From Phytopythium helicoides (taxonomy: Eukaryota > Oomycota > Peronosporomycetes > Pythiales > Pythiaceae), in contig JANFNE010000033.1 of the NCBI GenBank assembly GCA_024867545.1, positions 1 to 64,000 on the forward strand: DNA of 64,000 nucleotides, read 5' to 3'. The position numbers and the translations under genes are program-made. The first letter of the stretch is position 1. Every line of letters begins with the position of its first letter. This document shows, one piece after another, positions 1 through 13,512 of the stretch. The notes below the pieces were generated by a model. It saw only the letters and a list, made by a program, of their open reading frames with translations. It did not search any database and was not told the DNA's origin.

Positions 1-79
1 CCAATTGATTTCCGAGGTATACTGAAACACAGTATAGACACACTACAGTCAATCGCTCTACCAACTGAGCTACGCTCGG
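1..79 (-). tRNA. tRNA-Tyr (GTA), copy 1, cut by window edge
   Basis: The 5' part of the gene is present (acceptor 5' strand, D arm, anticodon arm and intron). The last 27 bases, with the T arm and acceptor 3' strand, lie outside the window. What is present matches copy 2. Confidence 0.95.
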
Positions 80-395
80 CCACGAAACATCTCAACAACA
101 CAAAAACATCACATACAAACGACACACAACACACACAACAACAACACCGCTAACACCATACCAACTACACACACAACAACACCACACCACACGGAAACAC
201 TACTACATTTACCACCTACTCACCACCCCCAACAACTACACAACAAACCAACCCGCCTGCCACCACTCAACGACAACAACGACAAAAACAAACAAACAAA
301 ACAACCACCTCACACACTGCCTGGATCATGACTCACTCACACAAAGGGATCAAAGAGATCCAAGAGACCAAAGGGGTGGACACAAAAATGAGAGT

Positions 396-621
396 GTGTG
401 AGAGAGAGAGAGAGAGAGAGAGAATCCACATACCACCCACCACAAAAAGAGAGCAACCATCACAACAAGAGAGCTAACAAGAGAGCTAACAAGCGAGCTA
501 ACAAGCGAGCGAGCGAGTGAGCAAGTCAACGAGCAAACGGACGAGCTCGCGGAGAGGAAGGTGGTGAGAAGAAGGGTAAGAAAAGGGACATTGATGACAC
601 AAAACAAAACACAAAAAAAGA

Positions 622-667
<46 letters not shown>

Positions 668-836
668 GAAAAGAAAAGAAGAGAAGCAGACAACCAAAAG
701 AAAGCAAAAGAAAGGAAGCAAAAGAAAGGAAGCAAAAGAAAGGAAGCAAAGAAAGCAAAAGGAACAGAGAGAGAGAGACCAAAACGATAGAAAAGCGAGA
801 GAAGCAAGAAAAGCGAGAAAAGCGAGAAAAGAAGAA
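396..836 (+). repeat. polypurine microsatellite spacer (one example unit)
   Basis: Between the C/A-rich half-spacer and the tRNA, the plus strand is almost entirely A and G: two (GA)n runs (about 396-422 and 627-662), an aaaggaagc minisatellite (about 700-760) and an agcgagaaa-rich end. T is nearly absent. The same arrangement recurs in every unit, with different run lengths accounting for most of the length variation between units. Confidence 0.9.
827..830 (-). terminator. Pol III terminator of tRNA-Tyr copy 2 (representative)
   Basis: On the minus strand, the first run of four T lies 6 nt beyond the tRNA 3' end and is followed by further T4 runs at about 9-10 nt intervals. RNA polymerase III stops at T4 or longer, so every array copy has its own terminator with back-ups. 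The same sequence is present beside each copy. Confidence 0.8.
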
Positions 837-942
837 TCCGAGCGACCGGAATCGAACCGGTGACCAATTGATTTCCGAGGTATACTGAAACACAGTATAG
901 ACACACTACAGTCAATCGCTCTACCAACTGAGCTACGCTCGG
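837..942 (-). tRNA. tRNA-Tyr (GTA) with 33-bp intron, copy 2
   Basis: The minus strand folds into a full cloverleaf. The acceptor stem CCGAGCG pairs with CGCTCGG and the discriminator is A. The D stem is GCTC/GAGC, the anticodon stem ATTGA/TCAAT, and the T arm ACCGG-TTCGATT-CCGGT. The anticodon GTA is at 909-907. A 33-bp intron (873-905) sits one base 3' of the anticodon, the standard eukaryotic position 37/38, and contains a hairpin with stem TATACTG/CAGTATA. The A box (TAGCTCAGTTGG) and B box (GGTTCGATTCC) match Pol III consensus. C1:G72 with A73 is the eukaryotic tyrosine identity set. CCA is not encoded. Confidence 0.98.
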
Positions 943-1256
943 CCACGAAACATCTCAACAACACAAAAACATCACATACAAACGACACACAACACACACA
1001 ACAACAACACCGCTAACACCATACCAACTACACACACAACAACACCACACCACACGGAAACACTACTACATTTACCACCTACTCACCACCCCCAACAACT
1101 ACACAACAAACCAACCCGCCTGCCACCACTCAACGACAACAACGACAAAAACAAACAAACAAAACAACCACCTCACACACTGCCTGGATCATGACTCACT
1201 CACACAAAGGGATCAAAGAGATCCAAGAGACCAAAGGGGTGGACACAAAAATGAGA

Positions 1257-1290
<34 letters not shown>

Positions 1291-1488
1291 ATCCGCATAC
1301 CACCCACCACAAAAAGAGAGCAACCATCACAACAAGAGAGCTAACAAGAGAGCTAACAAGCGAGCTAACAAGCGAGCGAGCGAGTGAGCAAGTCAACGAG
1401 CAAACGGACGAGCTCGCGGAGAGGAAGGTGGTGAGAAGAAGGGTAAGAAAAGGGACATTGATGACACAAAACAAAACACAAAAAAAGA

Positions 1489-1530
<42 letters not shown>

Positions 1531-1680
1531 GAAAAGAAAAGAAGAGAAGCAGACAACCAAAAGAAAGCAAAAGAAAGCAAAAGAAAGCAAAAGAAAGGAA
1601 GAAGGAAGGAAGGAAAGAGAGACCAAAACGATAGAAAAGCGAGAGAAGCAAGAAAAGCGAGAAAAGCGAGAAAAGAAGAA

Positions 1681-1786
1681 TCCGAGCGACCGGAATCGAA
1701 CCGGTGACCAATTGATTTCCGAGGTATACTGAAACACAGTATAGACACACTACAGTCAATCGCTCTACCAACTGAGCTACGCTCGG
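1681..1786 (-). tRNA. tRNA-Tyr (GTA), copy 3
   Basis: Same 106-bp gene as copy 2. Spacer to copy 2 is 738 bp, long-form type. Confidence 0.97.
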
Positions 1787-2100
1787 CCACGAAACATCTC
1801 AACAACACAAAAACATCACATACAAACGACACACAACACACACAACAACAACACCGCTAACACCATACCAACTACACACACAACAACACCACACCACACG
1901 GAAACACTACTACATTTACCACCTACTCACCACCCCCAACAACTACACAACAAACCAACCCGCCTGCCACCACTCAACGACAACAACGACAAAAACAAAC
2001 AAACAAAACAACCACCTCACACACTGCCTGGATCATGACTCACTCACACAAAGGGATCAAAGAGATCCAAGAGACCAAAGGGGTGGTCACAAAAATGAGA

Positions 2101-2138
<38 letters not shown>

Positions 2139-2343
2139 ATCCGCATACCACCCACCACAAAAAGAGAGCAACCATCACAACAAGAGAGCTAACAAGAGAG
2201 CTAACAAGCGAGCTAACAAGCGAGCGAGCGAGTGAGCAAGTCAACGAGCAAACGGACGAGCTCGCGGAGAGGAAGGTGGTGAGAAGAAGGGCAAGAAAAG
2301 GGACATTGATGACACAAAACAAAACACAAAAAAAAGACGAGAA

Positions 2344-2385
<42 letters not shown>

Positions 2386-2562
2386 CCGGTGAAAAGAAAA
2401 GAAGAGAAGCAGACAACCAAAAGAAAGCAAAAGAAAGGAAGCAAAAGAAAGGAAGCAAAAGAAAGGAAGCAAAAGAAAGCAAAAAGGAAACAGAGAGAGA
2501 GAGACCAAAACGATAGAAAAGCGAGAGAAGCAAGAAAAGCGAGAAAAGCGAGAAAAGAAGAA

Positions 2563-2668
2563 TCCGAGCGACCGGAATCGAACCGGTGACCAATTGATTT
2601 CCGAGGTATACTGAAACACAGTATAGACACACTACAGTCAATCGCTCTACCAACTGAGCTACGCTCGG
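2563..2668 (-). tRNA. tRNA-Tyr (GTA), copy 4
   Basis: Same gene as copy 2. The 776-bp spacer on its left is the longest in the array; its (GA)n tract is interrupted by cagag and ggag. Confidence 0.97.
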
Positions 2669-2982
2669 CCACGAAACATCTCAACAACACAAAAACATCA
2701 CATACAAACGACACACAACACACACAACAACAACACCGCTAACACCATACCAACTACACACACAACAACACCACACCACACGGAAACACTACTACATTTA
2801 CCACCTACTCACCACCCCCAACAACTACACAACAAACCAACCCGCCTGCCACCACTCAACGACAACAACGACAAAAACAAACAAACAAAACAACCACCTC
2901 ACACACTGCCTGGATCATGACTCACTCACACAAAGGGATCAAAGAGATCCAAGAGACCAAAGGGGTGGACACAAAAATGAGA

Positions 2983-3016
<34 letters not shown>

Positions 3017-3214
3017 ATCCGCATACCACCCACCACAAAAAGAGAGCAACCATCACAACAAGAGAGCTAACAAGAGAGCTAACAAGCGAGCTAACAAGCG
3101 AGCGAGCGAGTGAGCAAGTCAACGAGCAAACGGACGAGCTCGCGGAGAGGAAGGTGGTGAGAAGAAGGGTAAGAAAAGGGACATTGATGACACAAAACAA
3201 AACACAAAAAAAGA

Positions 3215-3256
<42 letters not shown>

Positions 3257-3396
3257 GAAAAGAAAAGAAGAGAAGCAGACAACCAAAAGAAAGCAAAAGA
3301 AAGCAAAAGAAAGGAAGAAGGAAGGAAGGAAAGAGAGACCAAAACGATAGAAAAGCGAGAGAAGCAAGAAAAGCGAGAAAAGCGAGAAAAGAAGAA

Positions 3397-3502
3397 TCCG
3401 AGCGACCGGAATCGAACCGGTGACCAATTGATTTCCGAGGTATACTGAAACACAGTATAGACACACTACAGTCAATCGCTCTACCAACTGAGCTACGCTC
3501 GG
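3397..3502 (-). tRNA. tRNA-Tyr (GTA), copy 5
   Basis: Same gene as copy 2. Left spacer is 728 bp, with few aaaggaagc units. Confidence 0.97.
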
Positions 3503-3817
3503 CCACGAAACATCTCAACAACACAAAAACATCACATACAAACGACACACAACACACACAACAACAACACCGCTAACACCATACCAACTACACACAACAA
3601 CAACACCACACCACACGGAAACACTACTACATTTACCACCTACTCACCACCCCCAACAACTACACAACAAACCAACCCGCCTGCCACCACTCAACGACAA
3701 CAACGACAAAAACAAACAAACAAAACAACCACCTCACACACTGCCTGGATCATGACTCACTCACACAAAGGGATCAAAGAGATCCAAGAGACCAAAGGGG
3801 TGGACACAAAAATGAGA

Positions 3818-3852
<35 letters not shown>

Positions 3853-4047
3853 CGCATACCACCCACCACAAAAAGAGAGCAACCATCACAACAAGAGAGC
3901 TAACAAGAGAGCTAACAAGCGAGCTAACAAGCGAGCGAGCGAGTGAGCAAGTCAACGAGCAAACGGACGAGCTCGCGGAGAGGAAGGTGGTGAGAAGAAG
4001 GGTAAGAAAAGGGACATTGATGACACAAAACAAAACACAAAAAAAGA

Positions 4048-4091
<44 letters not shown>

Positions 4092-4245
4092 GAAAAGAAA
4101 AGAAGAGAAGCAGACAACCAAAAGAAAGCAAAAGAAAGGAAGCAAAAGAAAGGAAGCAAAAGAAAGAAGGAAGGAAGGAAAGAGAGACCAAAACGATAGA
4201 AAAGCGAGAGAAGCAAGAAAAGCGAGAAAAGCGAGAAAAGAAGAA

Positions 4246-4351
4246 TCCGAGCGACCGGAATCGAACCGGTGACCAATTGATTTCCGAGGTATACTGAAAC
4301 ACAGTATAGACACACTACAGTCAATCGCTCTACCAACTGAGCTACGCTCGG
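4246..4351 (-). tRNA. tRNA-Tyr (GTA), copy 6
   Basis: Same gene as copy 2. Left spacer is 743 bp and includes the cacacaacaacaac variant near 3590. Confidence 0.97.
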
Positions 4352-4665
4352 CCACGAAACATCTCAACAACACAAAAACATCACATACAAACGACACACA
4401 ACACACACAACAACAACACCGCTAACACCATACCAACTACACACACAACAACACCACACCACACGGAAACACTACTACATTTACCACCTACTCACCACCC
4501 CCAACAACTACACAACAAACCAACCCGCCTGCCACCACTCAACGACAACAACGACAAAAACAAACAAACAAAACAACCACCTCACACACTGCCTGGATCA
4601 TGACTCACTCACACAAAGGGATCAAAGAGATCCAAGAGACCAAAGGGGTGGTCACAAAAATGAGA

Positions 4666-4701
<36 letters not shown>

Positions 4702-4899
4702 ATCCGCATACCACCCACCACAAAAAGAGAGCAACCATCACAACAAGAGAGCTAACAAGAGAGCTAACAAGCGAGCTAACAAGCGAGCGAGCGAGTGAGC
4801 AAGTCAACGAGCAAACGGACGAGCTCGCGGAGAGGAAGGTGGTGAGAAGAAGGGCAAGAAAAGGGACATTGATGACACAAAACAAAACACAAAAAAAGA

Positions 4900-4949
<50 letters not shown>

Positions 4950-5103
4950 GAAAAGAAAAGAAGAGAAGCAGACAACCAAAAGAAAGCAAAAGAAAGGAAG
5001 CAAAAGAAAGCAAAAGAAAGAAAGAAGGAAGGAAGGAAAGAGAGACCAAAACGATAGAAAAGCGAGAGAAGCAAGAAAAGCGAGAAAAGCGAGAAAAGAA
5101 GAA

Positions 5104-5209
5104 TCCGAGCGACCGGAATCGAACCGGTGACCAATTGATTTCCGAGGTATACTGAAACACAGTATAGACACACTACAGTCAATCGCTCTACCAACTGAGC
5201 TACGCTCGG
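5104..5209 (-). tRNA. tRNA-Tyr (GTA), copy 7
   Basis: Same gene as copy 2. Left spacer is 752 bp, long form with the ggtggtcac variant. Confidence 0.97.
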
Positions 5210-5523
5210 CCACGAAACATCTCAACAACACAAAAACATCACATACAAACGACACACAACACACACAACAACAACACCGCTAACACCATACCAACTACAC
5301 ACACAACAACACCACACCACACGGAAACACTACTACATTTACCACCTACTCACCACCCCCAACAACTACACAACAAACCAACCCGCCTGCCACCACTCAA
5401 CGACAACAACGACAAAAACAAACAAACAAAACAACCACCTCACACACTGCCTGGATCATGACTCACTCACACAAAGGGATCAAAGAGATCCAAGAGACCA
5501 AAGGGGTGGTCACAAAAATGAGA

Positions 5524-5559
<36 letters not shown>

Positions 5560-5757
5560 ATCCGCATACCACCCACCACAAAAAGAGAGCAACCATCACA
5601 ACAAGAGAGCTAACAAGAGAGCTAACAAGCGAGCTAACAAGCGAGCGAGCGAGTGAGCAAGTCAACGAGCAAACGGACGAGCTCGCGGAGAGGAAGGTGG
5701 TGAGAAGAAGGGCAAGAAAAGGGACATTGATGACACAAAACAAAACACAAAAAAAGA

Positions 5758-5811
<54 letters not shown>

Positions 5812-5965
5812 GAAAAGAAAAGAAGAGAAGCAGACAACCAAAAGAAAGCAAAAGAAAGGAAGCAAAAGAAAGGAAGCAAAGAAAGCAAAAAGGAAGGAGA
5901 AGAGAGACCAAAACGATAGAAAAGCGAGAGAAGCAAGAAAAGCGAGAAAAGCGAGAAAAGAAGAA

Positions 5966-6071
5966 TCCGAGCGACCGGAATCGAACCGGTGACCAATTGA
6001 TTTCCGAGGTATACTGAAACACAGTATAGACACACTACAGTCAATCGCTCTACCAACTGAGCTACGCTCGG
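5966..6071 (-). tRNA. tRNA-Tyr (GTA), copy 8
   Basis: Same gene as copy 2. Left spacer is 756 bp, with an unusually long second (GA)n tract. Confidence 0.97.
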
Positions 6072-6385
6072 CCACGAAACATCTCAACAACACAAAAACA
6101 TCACATACAAACGACACACAACACACACAACAACAACACCGCTAACACCATACCAACTACACACACAACAACACCACACCACACGGAAACACTACTACAT
6201 TTACCACCTACTCACCACCCCCAACAACTACACAACAAACCAACCCGCCTGCCACCACTCAACGACAACAACGACAAAAACAAACAAACAAAACAACCAC
6301 CTCACACACTGCCTGGATCATGACTCACTCACACAAAGGGATCAAAGAGATCCAAGAGACCAAAGGGGTGGTCACAAAAATGAGA

Positions 6386-6421
<36 letters not shown>

Positions 6422-6619
6422 ATCCGCATACCACCCACCACAAAAAGAGAGCAACCATCACAACAAGAGAGCTAACAAGAGAGCTAACTAGCGAGCTAAC
6501 AAGCGAGCGAGCGAGTGAGCAAGTCAACGAGCAAACGGACGAGCTCGCGGAGAGGAAGGTGGTGAGAAGAAGGGCAAGAAAAGGGACATTGATGACACAA
6601 AACAAAACACAAAAAAAGA

Positions 6620-6669
<50 letters not shown>

Positions 6670-6823
6670 GAAAAGAAAAGAAGAGAAGCAGACAACCAAA
6701 AGAAAGCAAAAGAAAGGAAGCAAAAGAAAGGAAGCAAAAGAAAGAAGGAAGGAAGGAAAGAGAGACCAAAACGATAGAAAAGCGAGAGAAGCAAGAAAAG
6801 CGAGAAAAGCGAGAAAAGAAGAA

Positions 6824-6929
6824 TCCGAGCGACCGGAATCGAACCGGTGACCAATTGATTTCCGAGGTATACTGAAACACAGTATAGACACACTACAGTC
6901 AATCGCTCTACCAACTGAGCTACGCTCGG
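6824..6929 (-). tRNA. tRNA-Tyr (GTA), copy 9
   Basis: Same gene as copy 2. Left spacer is 752 bp and carries a ctaactagcg variant that reappears only right of the retrotransposon. Confidence 0.97.
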
Positions 6930-7243
6930 CCACGAAACATCTCAACAACACAAAAACATCACATACAAACGACACACAACACACACAACAACAACACCGC
7001 TAACACCATACCAACTACACACACAACAACACCACACCACACGGAAACACTACTACATTTACCACCTACTCACCACCCCCAACAACTACACAACAAACCA
7101 ACCCGCCTGCCACCACTCAACGACAACAACGACAAAAACAAACAAACAAAACAACCACCTCACACACTGCCTGGATCATGACTCACTCACACAAAGGGAT
7201 CAAAGAGATCCAAGAGACCAAAGGGGTGGTCACAAAAATGAGA

Positions 7244-7281
<38 letters not shown>

Positions 7282-7459
7282 ATCCGCATACCACCCACCA
7301 CAAAAAGAGAGCAACCATCACAACAAGAGAGCTAACAAGAGAGCTAACAAGCGAGTGAGCAAGTCAACGAGCAAACGGACGAGCTCGCGGAGAGGAAGGT
7401 GGTGAGAAGAAGGGTAAGAAAAGGGACATTGATGACACAAAACAAAACACAAAAAAAGA

Positions 7460-7513
<54 letters not shown>

Positions 7514-7685
7514 GAAAAGAAAAGAAGAGAAGCAGACAACCAAAAGAAAGCAAAAGAAAGGAAGCAAAAGAAAGGAAGCAAAAGAAAGGAAGCAAAAGAA
7601 AGCAAAAAGGAAACAGAGAGAGAGAGACCAAAACGATAGAAAAGCGAGAGAAGCAAGAAAAGCGAGAAAAGCGAGAAAAGAAGAA

Positions 7686-7791
7686 TCCGAGCGACCGGAA
7701 TCGAACCGGTGACCAATTGATTTCCGAGGTATACTGAAACACAGTATAGACACACTACAGTCAATCGCTCTACCAACTGAGCTACGCTCGG
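7686..7791 (-). tRNA. tRNA-Tyr (GTA), copy 10
   Basis: Same gene as copy 2. First copy whose 756-bp left spacer is the short form (aagcgagtgagcaag). Confidence 0.97.
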
Positions 7792-8105
7792 CCACGAAAC
7801 ATCTCAACAACACAAAAACATCACATACAAACGACACACAACACACACAACAACAACACCGCTAACACCATACCAACTACACACACAACAACACCACACC
7901 ACACGGAAACACTACTACATTTACCACCTACTCACCACCCCCAACAACTACACAACAAACCAACCCGCCTGCCACCACTCAACGACAACAACGACAAAAA
8001 CAAACAAACAAAACAACCACCTCACACACTGCCTGGATCATGACTCACTCACACAAAGGGATCAAAGAGATCCAAGAGACCAAAGGGGTGGTCACAAAAA
8101 TGAGA

Positions 8106-8147
<42 letters not shown>

Positions 8148-8323
8148 CCGCATACCACCCACCACAAAAAGAGAGCAACCATCACAACAAGAGAGCTAAC
8201 AAGAGAGCTAACAAGCGAGTGAGCAAGTCAACGAGCAAACGGACGAGCTCGCGGAGAGGAAGGTGGTGAGAAGAAGGGTAAGAAAAGGGACATTGATGAC
8301 ACAAAACAAAACACACAAAAAGA

Positions 8324-8375
<52 letters not shown>

Positions 8376-8547
8376 GAAAAGAAAAGAGGAGAAACAGACA
8401 ACCAAAAGAAAGCAAAAGAAAGGAAGCAAAAGAAAGGAAGCAAAAGAAAGGAAGCAAAAGAAAGCAAAAAGGAAACAGAGAGAGAGAGACCAAAACGATA
8501 GAAAAGCGAGAGAAGCAAGAAAAGCGAGAAAAGCGAGAAAAGAAGAA

Positions 8548-8653
8548 TCCGAGCGACCGGAATCGAACCGGTGACCAATTGATTTCCGAGGTATACTGAA
8601 ACACAGTATAGACACACTACAGTCAATCGCTCTACCAACTGAGCTACGCTCGG
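8548..8653 (-). tRNA. tRNA-Tyr (GTA), copy 11
   Basis: Same gene as copy 2. Just upstream of the tRNA 5' end the plus strand reads gaaacatatc, a variant shared only with copy 16. Confidence 0.97.
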
Positions 8654-9173
8654 CCACGAAACATATCAACAACACAAAAACATCACATACAAACGACACA
8701 CAACACACACAACAACAACACCGCTAACACCATACCAACTACACACACAACAACACCACACCACACGGAAACACTACTACATTTACCACCTACTCACCAC
8801 CCCCAACAACTACACAACAAACCAACCCGCCTGCCACCACTCAACGACAACAACGACAAAAACAAACAAACAAAACAACCACCTCACACACTGCCTGGAT
8901 CATGACTCACTCACACAAAGGGATCAAAGAGATCCAAGAGACCAAAGGGGTGGTCACAAAAATGAGAGTGTGTGTGTGAGAGAGAGAGAGAGAGAATCCG
9001 CATACCACCCACCACAAAAAGAGAGCAACCATCACAACAAGAGAGCTAACAAGAGAGCTAACAAGCGAGTGAGCAAGTCAACGAGCAAACGGACGAGCTC
9101 GCGGAGAGGAAGGTGGTGAGAAGAAGGGTAAGAAAAGGGACATTGATGACACAAAACAAAACACAAAAAAAGA

Positions 9174-9225
<52 letters not shown>

Positions 9226-9411
9226 GAAAAGAAAAGAAGAGAAGCAGACAACCAAAAGAAAGCAAAAGAAAGGAAGCAAAAGAAAGGAAGCAAAAGAAAG
9301 GAAGCAAAAGAAAGGAAGCAAAAAAAAGCAAAAAGGAAGGAAGGAAAGAGAGACCAAAACGATAGAAAAGCGAGAGAAGCAAGAAAAGCGAGAAAAGCGA
9401 GAAAAGAAGAA

Positions 9412-9517
9412 TCCGAGCGACCGGAATCGAACCGGTGACCAATTGATTTCCGAGGTATACTGAAACACAGTATAGACACACTACAGTCAATCGCTCTACC
9501 AACTGAGCTACGCTCGG
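9412..9517 (-). tRNA. tRNA-Tyr (GTA), copy 12
   Basis: Same gene as copy 2. Left spacer is 758 bp, with a short first (GA)n and an expanded aaaggaagc block. Confidence 0.97.
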
Positions 9518-9832
9518 CCACGAAACATCTCAACAACACAAAAACATCACATACAAACGACACACAACACACACAACAACAACACCGCTAACACCATACC
9601 AACTACACACAACAACAACACCACACCACACGGAAACACTACTACATTTACCACCTACTCACCACCCCCAACAACTACACAACAAACCAACCCGCCTGCC
9701 ACCACTCAACGACAACAACGACAAAAACAAACAAACAAAACAACCACCTCACACACTGCCTGGATCATGACTCACTCACACAAAGGGATCAAAGAGATCC
9801 AAGAGACCAAAGGGGTGGACACAAAAATGAGA

Positions 9833-9870
<38 letters not shown>

Positions 9871-10048
9871 ATCCGCATACCACCCACCACAAAAAGAGAG
9901 CAACCATCACAACAAGAGAGCTAACAAGAGAGCTAACAAGCGAGTGAGCAAGTCAACGAGCAAACGGACGAGCTCGCGGAGAGGAAGGTGGTGAGAAGAA
10001 GGGTAAGAAAAGGGACATTGATGACACAAAACAAAACACAAAAAAAGA

Positions 10049-10094
<46 letters not shown>

Positions 10095-10255
10095 GAAAAG
10101 AAAAGAGAGAAGCAGACAACCAAAAGAAAGCAAAAGAAAGGAAGCAAAAGAAAGGAAGCAAAAGAAGAAGCAAAGAAGGAAGGAAGAGAGAGAGAGACCA
10201 AAACGATAGAAAAGCGAGAGAAGCAAGAAAAGCGAGAAAAGCGAGAAAAGAAGAA

Positions 10256-10361
10256 TCCGAGCGACCGGAATCGAACCGGTGACCAATTGATTTCCGAGGT
10301 ATACTGAAACACAGTATAGACACACTACAGTCAATCGCTCTACCAACTGAGCTACGCTCGG
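10256..10361 (-). tRNA. tRNA-Tyr (GTA), copy 13
   Basis: Same gene as copy 2. Left spacer is 738 bp, with a gaagaagcaaagaagg variant shared with copy 18. Confidence 0.97.
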
Positions 10362-10675
10362 CCACGAAACATCTCAACAACACAAAAACATCACATACAA
10401 ACGACACACAACACACACAACAACAACACCGCTAACACCATACCAACTACACACACAACAACACCACACCACACGGAAACACTACTACATTTACCACCTA
10501 CTCACCACCCCCAACAACTACACAACAAACCAACCCGCCTGCCACCACTCAACGACAACAACGACAAAAACAAACAAACAAAACAACCACCTCACACACT
10601 GCCTGGATCATGACTCACTCACACAAAGGGATCAAAGAGATCCAAGAGACCAAAGGGGTGGACACAAAAATGAGA

Positions 10676-10713
<38 letters not shown>

Positions 10714-10891
10714 ATCCGCATACCACCCACCACAAAAAGAGAGCAACCATCACAACAAGAGAGCTAACAAGAGAGCTAACAAGCGAGTGAGCAAGTCAAC
10801 GAGCAAACGGACGAGCTCGCGGAGAGGAAGGTGGTGAGAAGAAGGGTAAGAAAAGGGACATTGATGACACAAAACAAAACACAAAAAAAGA

Positions 10892-10939
<48 letters not shown>

Positions 10940-11124
10940 GAAAAGAAAAGAAGAGAAGCAGACAACCAAAAGAAAGCAAAAGAAAGGAAGCAAAAGAAAG
11001 GAAGCAAAAGAAAGGAAGCAAAAGAAAGGAAGCAAAAAAAAGCAAAAGGAAGGAAGGAAAGAGAGACCAAAACGATAGAAAAGCGAGAGAAGCAAGAAAA
11101 GCGAGAAAAGCGAGAAAAGAAGAA

Positions 11125-11230
11125 TCCGAGCGACCGGAATCGAACCGGTGACCAATTGATTTCCGAGGTATACTGAAACACAGTATAGACACACTACAGT
11201 CAATCGCTCTACCAACTGAGCTACGCTCGG
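11125..11230 (-). tRNA. tRNA-Tyr (GTA), copy 14
   Basis: Same gene as copy 2. Left spacer is 763 bp. Confidence 0.97.
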
Positions 11231-11545
11231 CCACGAAACATCTCAACAACACAAAAACATCACATACAAACGACACACAACACACACAACAACAACACCG
11301 CTAACACCATACCAACTACACACAACAACAACACCACACCACACGGAAACACTACTACATTTACCACCTACTCACCACCCCCAACAACTACACAACAAAC
11401 CAACCCGCCTGCCACCACTCAACGACAACAACGACAAAAACAAACAAACAAAACAACCACCTCACACACTGCCTGGATCATGACTCACTCACACAAAGGG
11501 ATCAAAGAGATCCAAGAGACCAAAGGGGTGGACACAAAAATGAGA

Positions 11546-11580
<35 letters not shown>

Positions 11581-11755
11581 CGCATACCACCCACCACAAA
11601 AAGAGAGCAACCATCACAACAAGAGAGCTAACAAGAGAGCTAACAAGCGAGTGAGCAAGTCAACGAGCAAACGGACGAGCTCGCGGAGAGGAAGGTGGTG
11701 AGAAGAAGGGTAAGAAAAGGGACATTGATGACACAAAACAAAACACAAAAAAAGA

Positions 11756-11807
<52 letters not shown>

Positions 11808-11972
11808 GAAAAGAAAAGAAGAGAAGCAGACAACCAAAAGAAAGCAAAAGAAAGGAAGCAAAAGAAAGGAAGCAAAAGAAAGAAGCAAAAAAGGAAAGGA
11901 AGGAGAGAGAGAGACCAAAACGATAGAAAAGCGAGAGAAGCAAGAAAAGCGAGAAAAGCGAGAAAAGAAGAA

Positions 11973-12078
11973 TCCGAGCGACCGGAATCGAACCGGTGAC
12001 CAATTGATTTCCGAGGTATACTGAAACACAGTATAGACACACTACAGTCAATCGCTCTACCAACTGAGCTACGCTCGG
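11973..12078 (-). tRNA. tRNA-Tyr (GTA), copy 15
   Basis: Same gene as copy 2. Left spacer is 742 bp. Confidence 0.97.
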
Positions 12079-12392
12079 CCACGAAACATCTCAACAACAC
12101 AAAAACATCACATACAAACGACACACAACACACACAACAACAACACCGCTAACACCATACCAACTACACACACAACAACACCACACCACACGGAAACACT
12201 ACTACATTTACCACCTACTCACCACCCCCAACAACTACACAACAAACCAACCCGCCTGCCACCACTCAACGACAACAACGACAAAAACAAACAAACAAAA
12301 CAACCACCTCACACACTGCCTGGATCATGACTCACTCACACAAAGGGATCAAAGAGATCCAAGAGACCAAAGGGGTGGTCACAAAAATGAGA

Positions 12393-12428
<36 letters not shown>

Positions 12429-12606
12429 ATCCGCATACCACCCACCACAAAAAGAGAGCAACCATCACAACAAGAGAGCTAACAAGAGAGCTAACAAGCG
12501 AGTGAGCAAGTCAACGAGCAAACGGACGAGCTCGCGGAGAGGAAGGTGGTGAGAAGAAGGGTAAGAAAAGGGACATTGATGACACAAAACAAAACACAAA
12601 AAAAGA

Positions 12607-12656
<50 letters not shown>

Positions 12657-12828
12657 GAAAAGAAAAGAAGAGAAACAGACAACCAAAAGAAAGCAAAAGA
12701 AAGGAAGCAAAAGAAAGGAAGCAAAAGAAAGGAAGCAAAAGAAAGAAAGAAGGAAGGAAGGAAAGAGAGACCAAAACGATAGAAAAGCGAGAGAAGCAAG
12801 AAAAGCGAGAAAAGCGAGAAAAGAAGAA

Positions 12829-12934
12829 TCCGAGCGACCGGAATCGAACCGGTGACCAATTGATTTCCGAGGTATACTGAAACACAGTATAGACACACTA
12901 CAGTCAATCGCTCTACCAACTGAGCTACGCTCGG
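12829..12934 (-). tRNA. tRNA-Tyr (GTA), copy 16
   Basis: Same gene as copy 2. Shares the gaaacatatc variant with copy 11, five units (about 4.28 kb) away. Left spacer is 750 bp. Confidence 0.97.
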
Positions 12935-13248
12935 CCACGAAACATATCAACAACACAAAAACATCACATACAAACGACACACAACACACACAACAACAAC
13001 ACCGCTAACACCATACCAACTACACACACAACAACACCACACCACACGGAAACACTACTACATTTACCACCTACTCACCACCCCCAACAACTACACAACA
13101 AACCAACCCGCCTGCCACCACTCAACGACAACAACGACAAAAACAAACAAACAAAACAACCACCTCACACACTGCCTGGATCATGACTCACTCACACAAA
13201 GGGATCAAAGAGATCCAAGAGACCAAAGGGGTGGTCACAAAAATGAGA

Positions 13249-13286
<38 letters not shown>

Positions 13287-13464
13287 ATCCGCATACCACC
13301 CACCACAAAAAGAGAGCAACCATCACAACAAGAGAGCTAACAAGAGAGCTAACAAGCGAGTGAGCAAGTCAACGAGCAAACGGACGAGCTCGCGGAGAGG
13401 AAGGTGGTGAGAAGAAGGGTAAGAAAAGGGACATTGATGACACAAAACAAAACACAAAAAAAGA

Positions 13465-13512
<48 letters not shown>

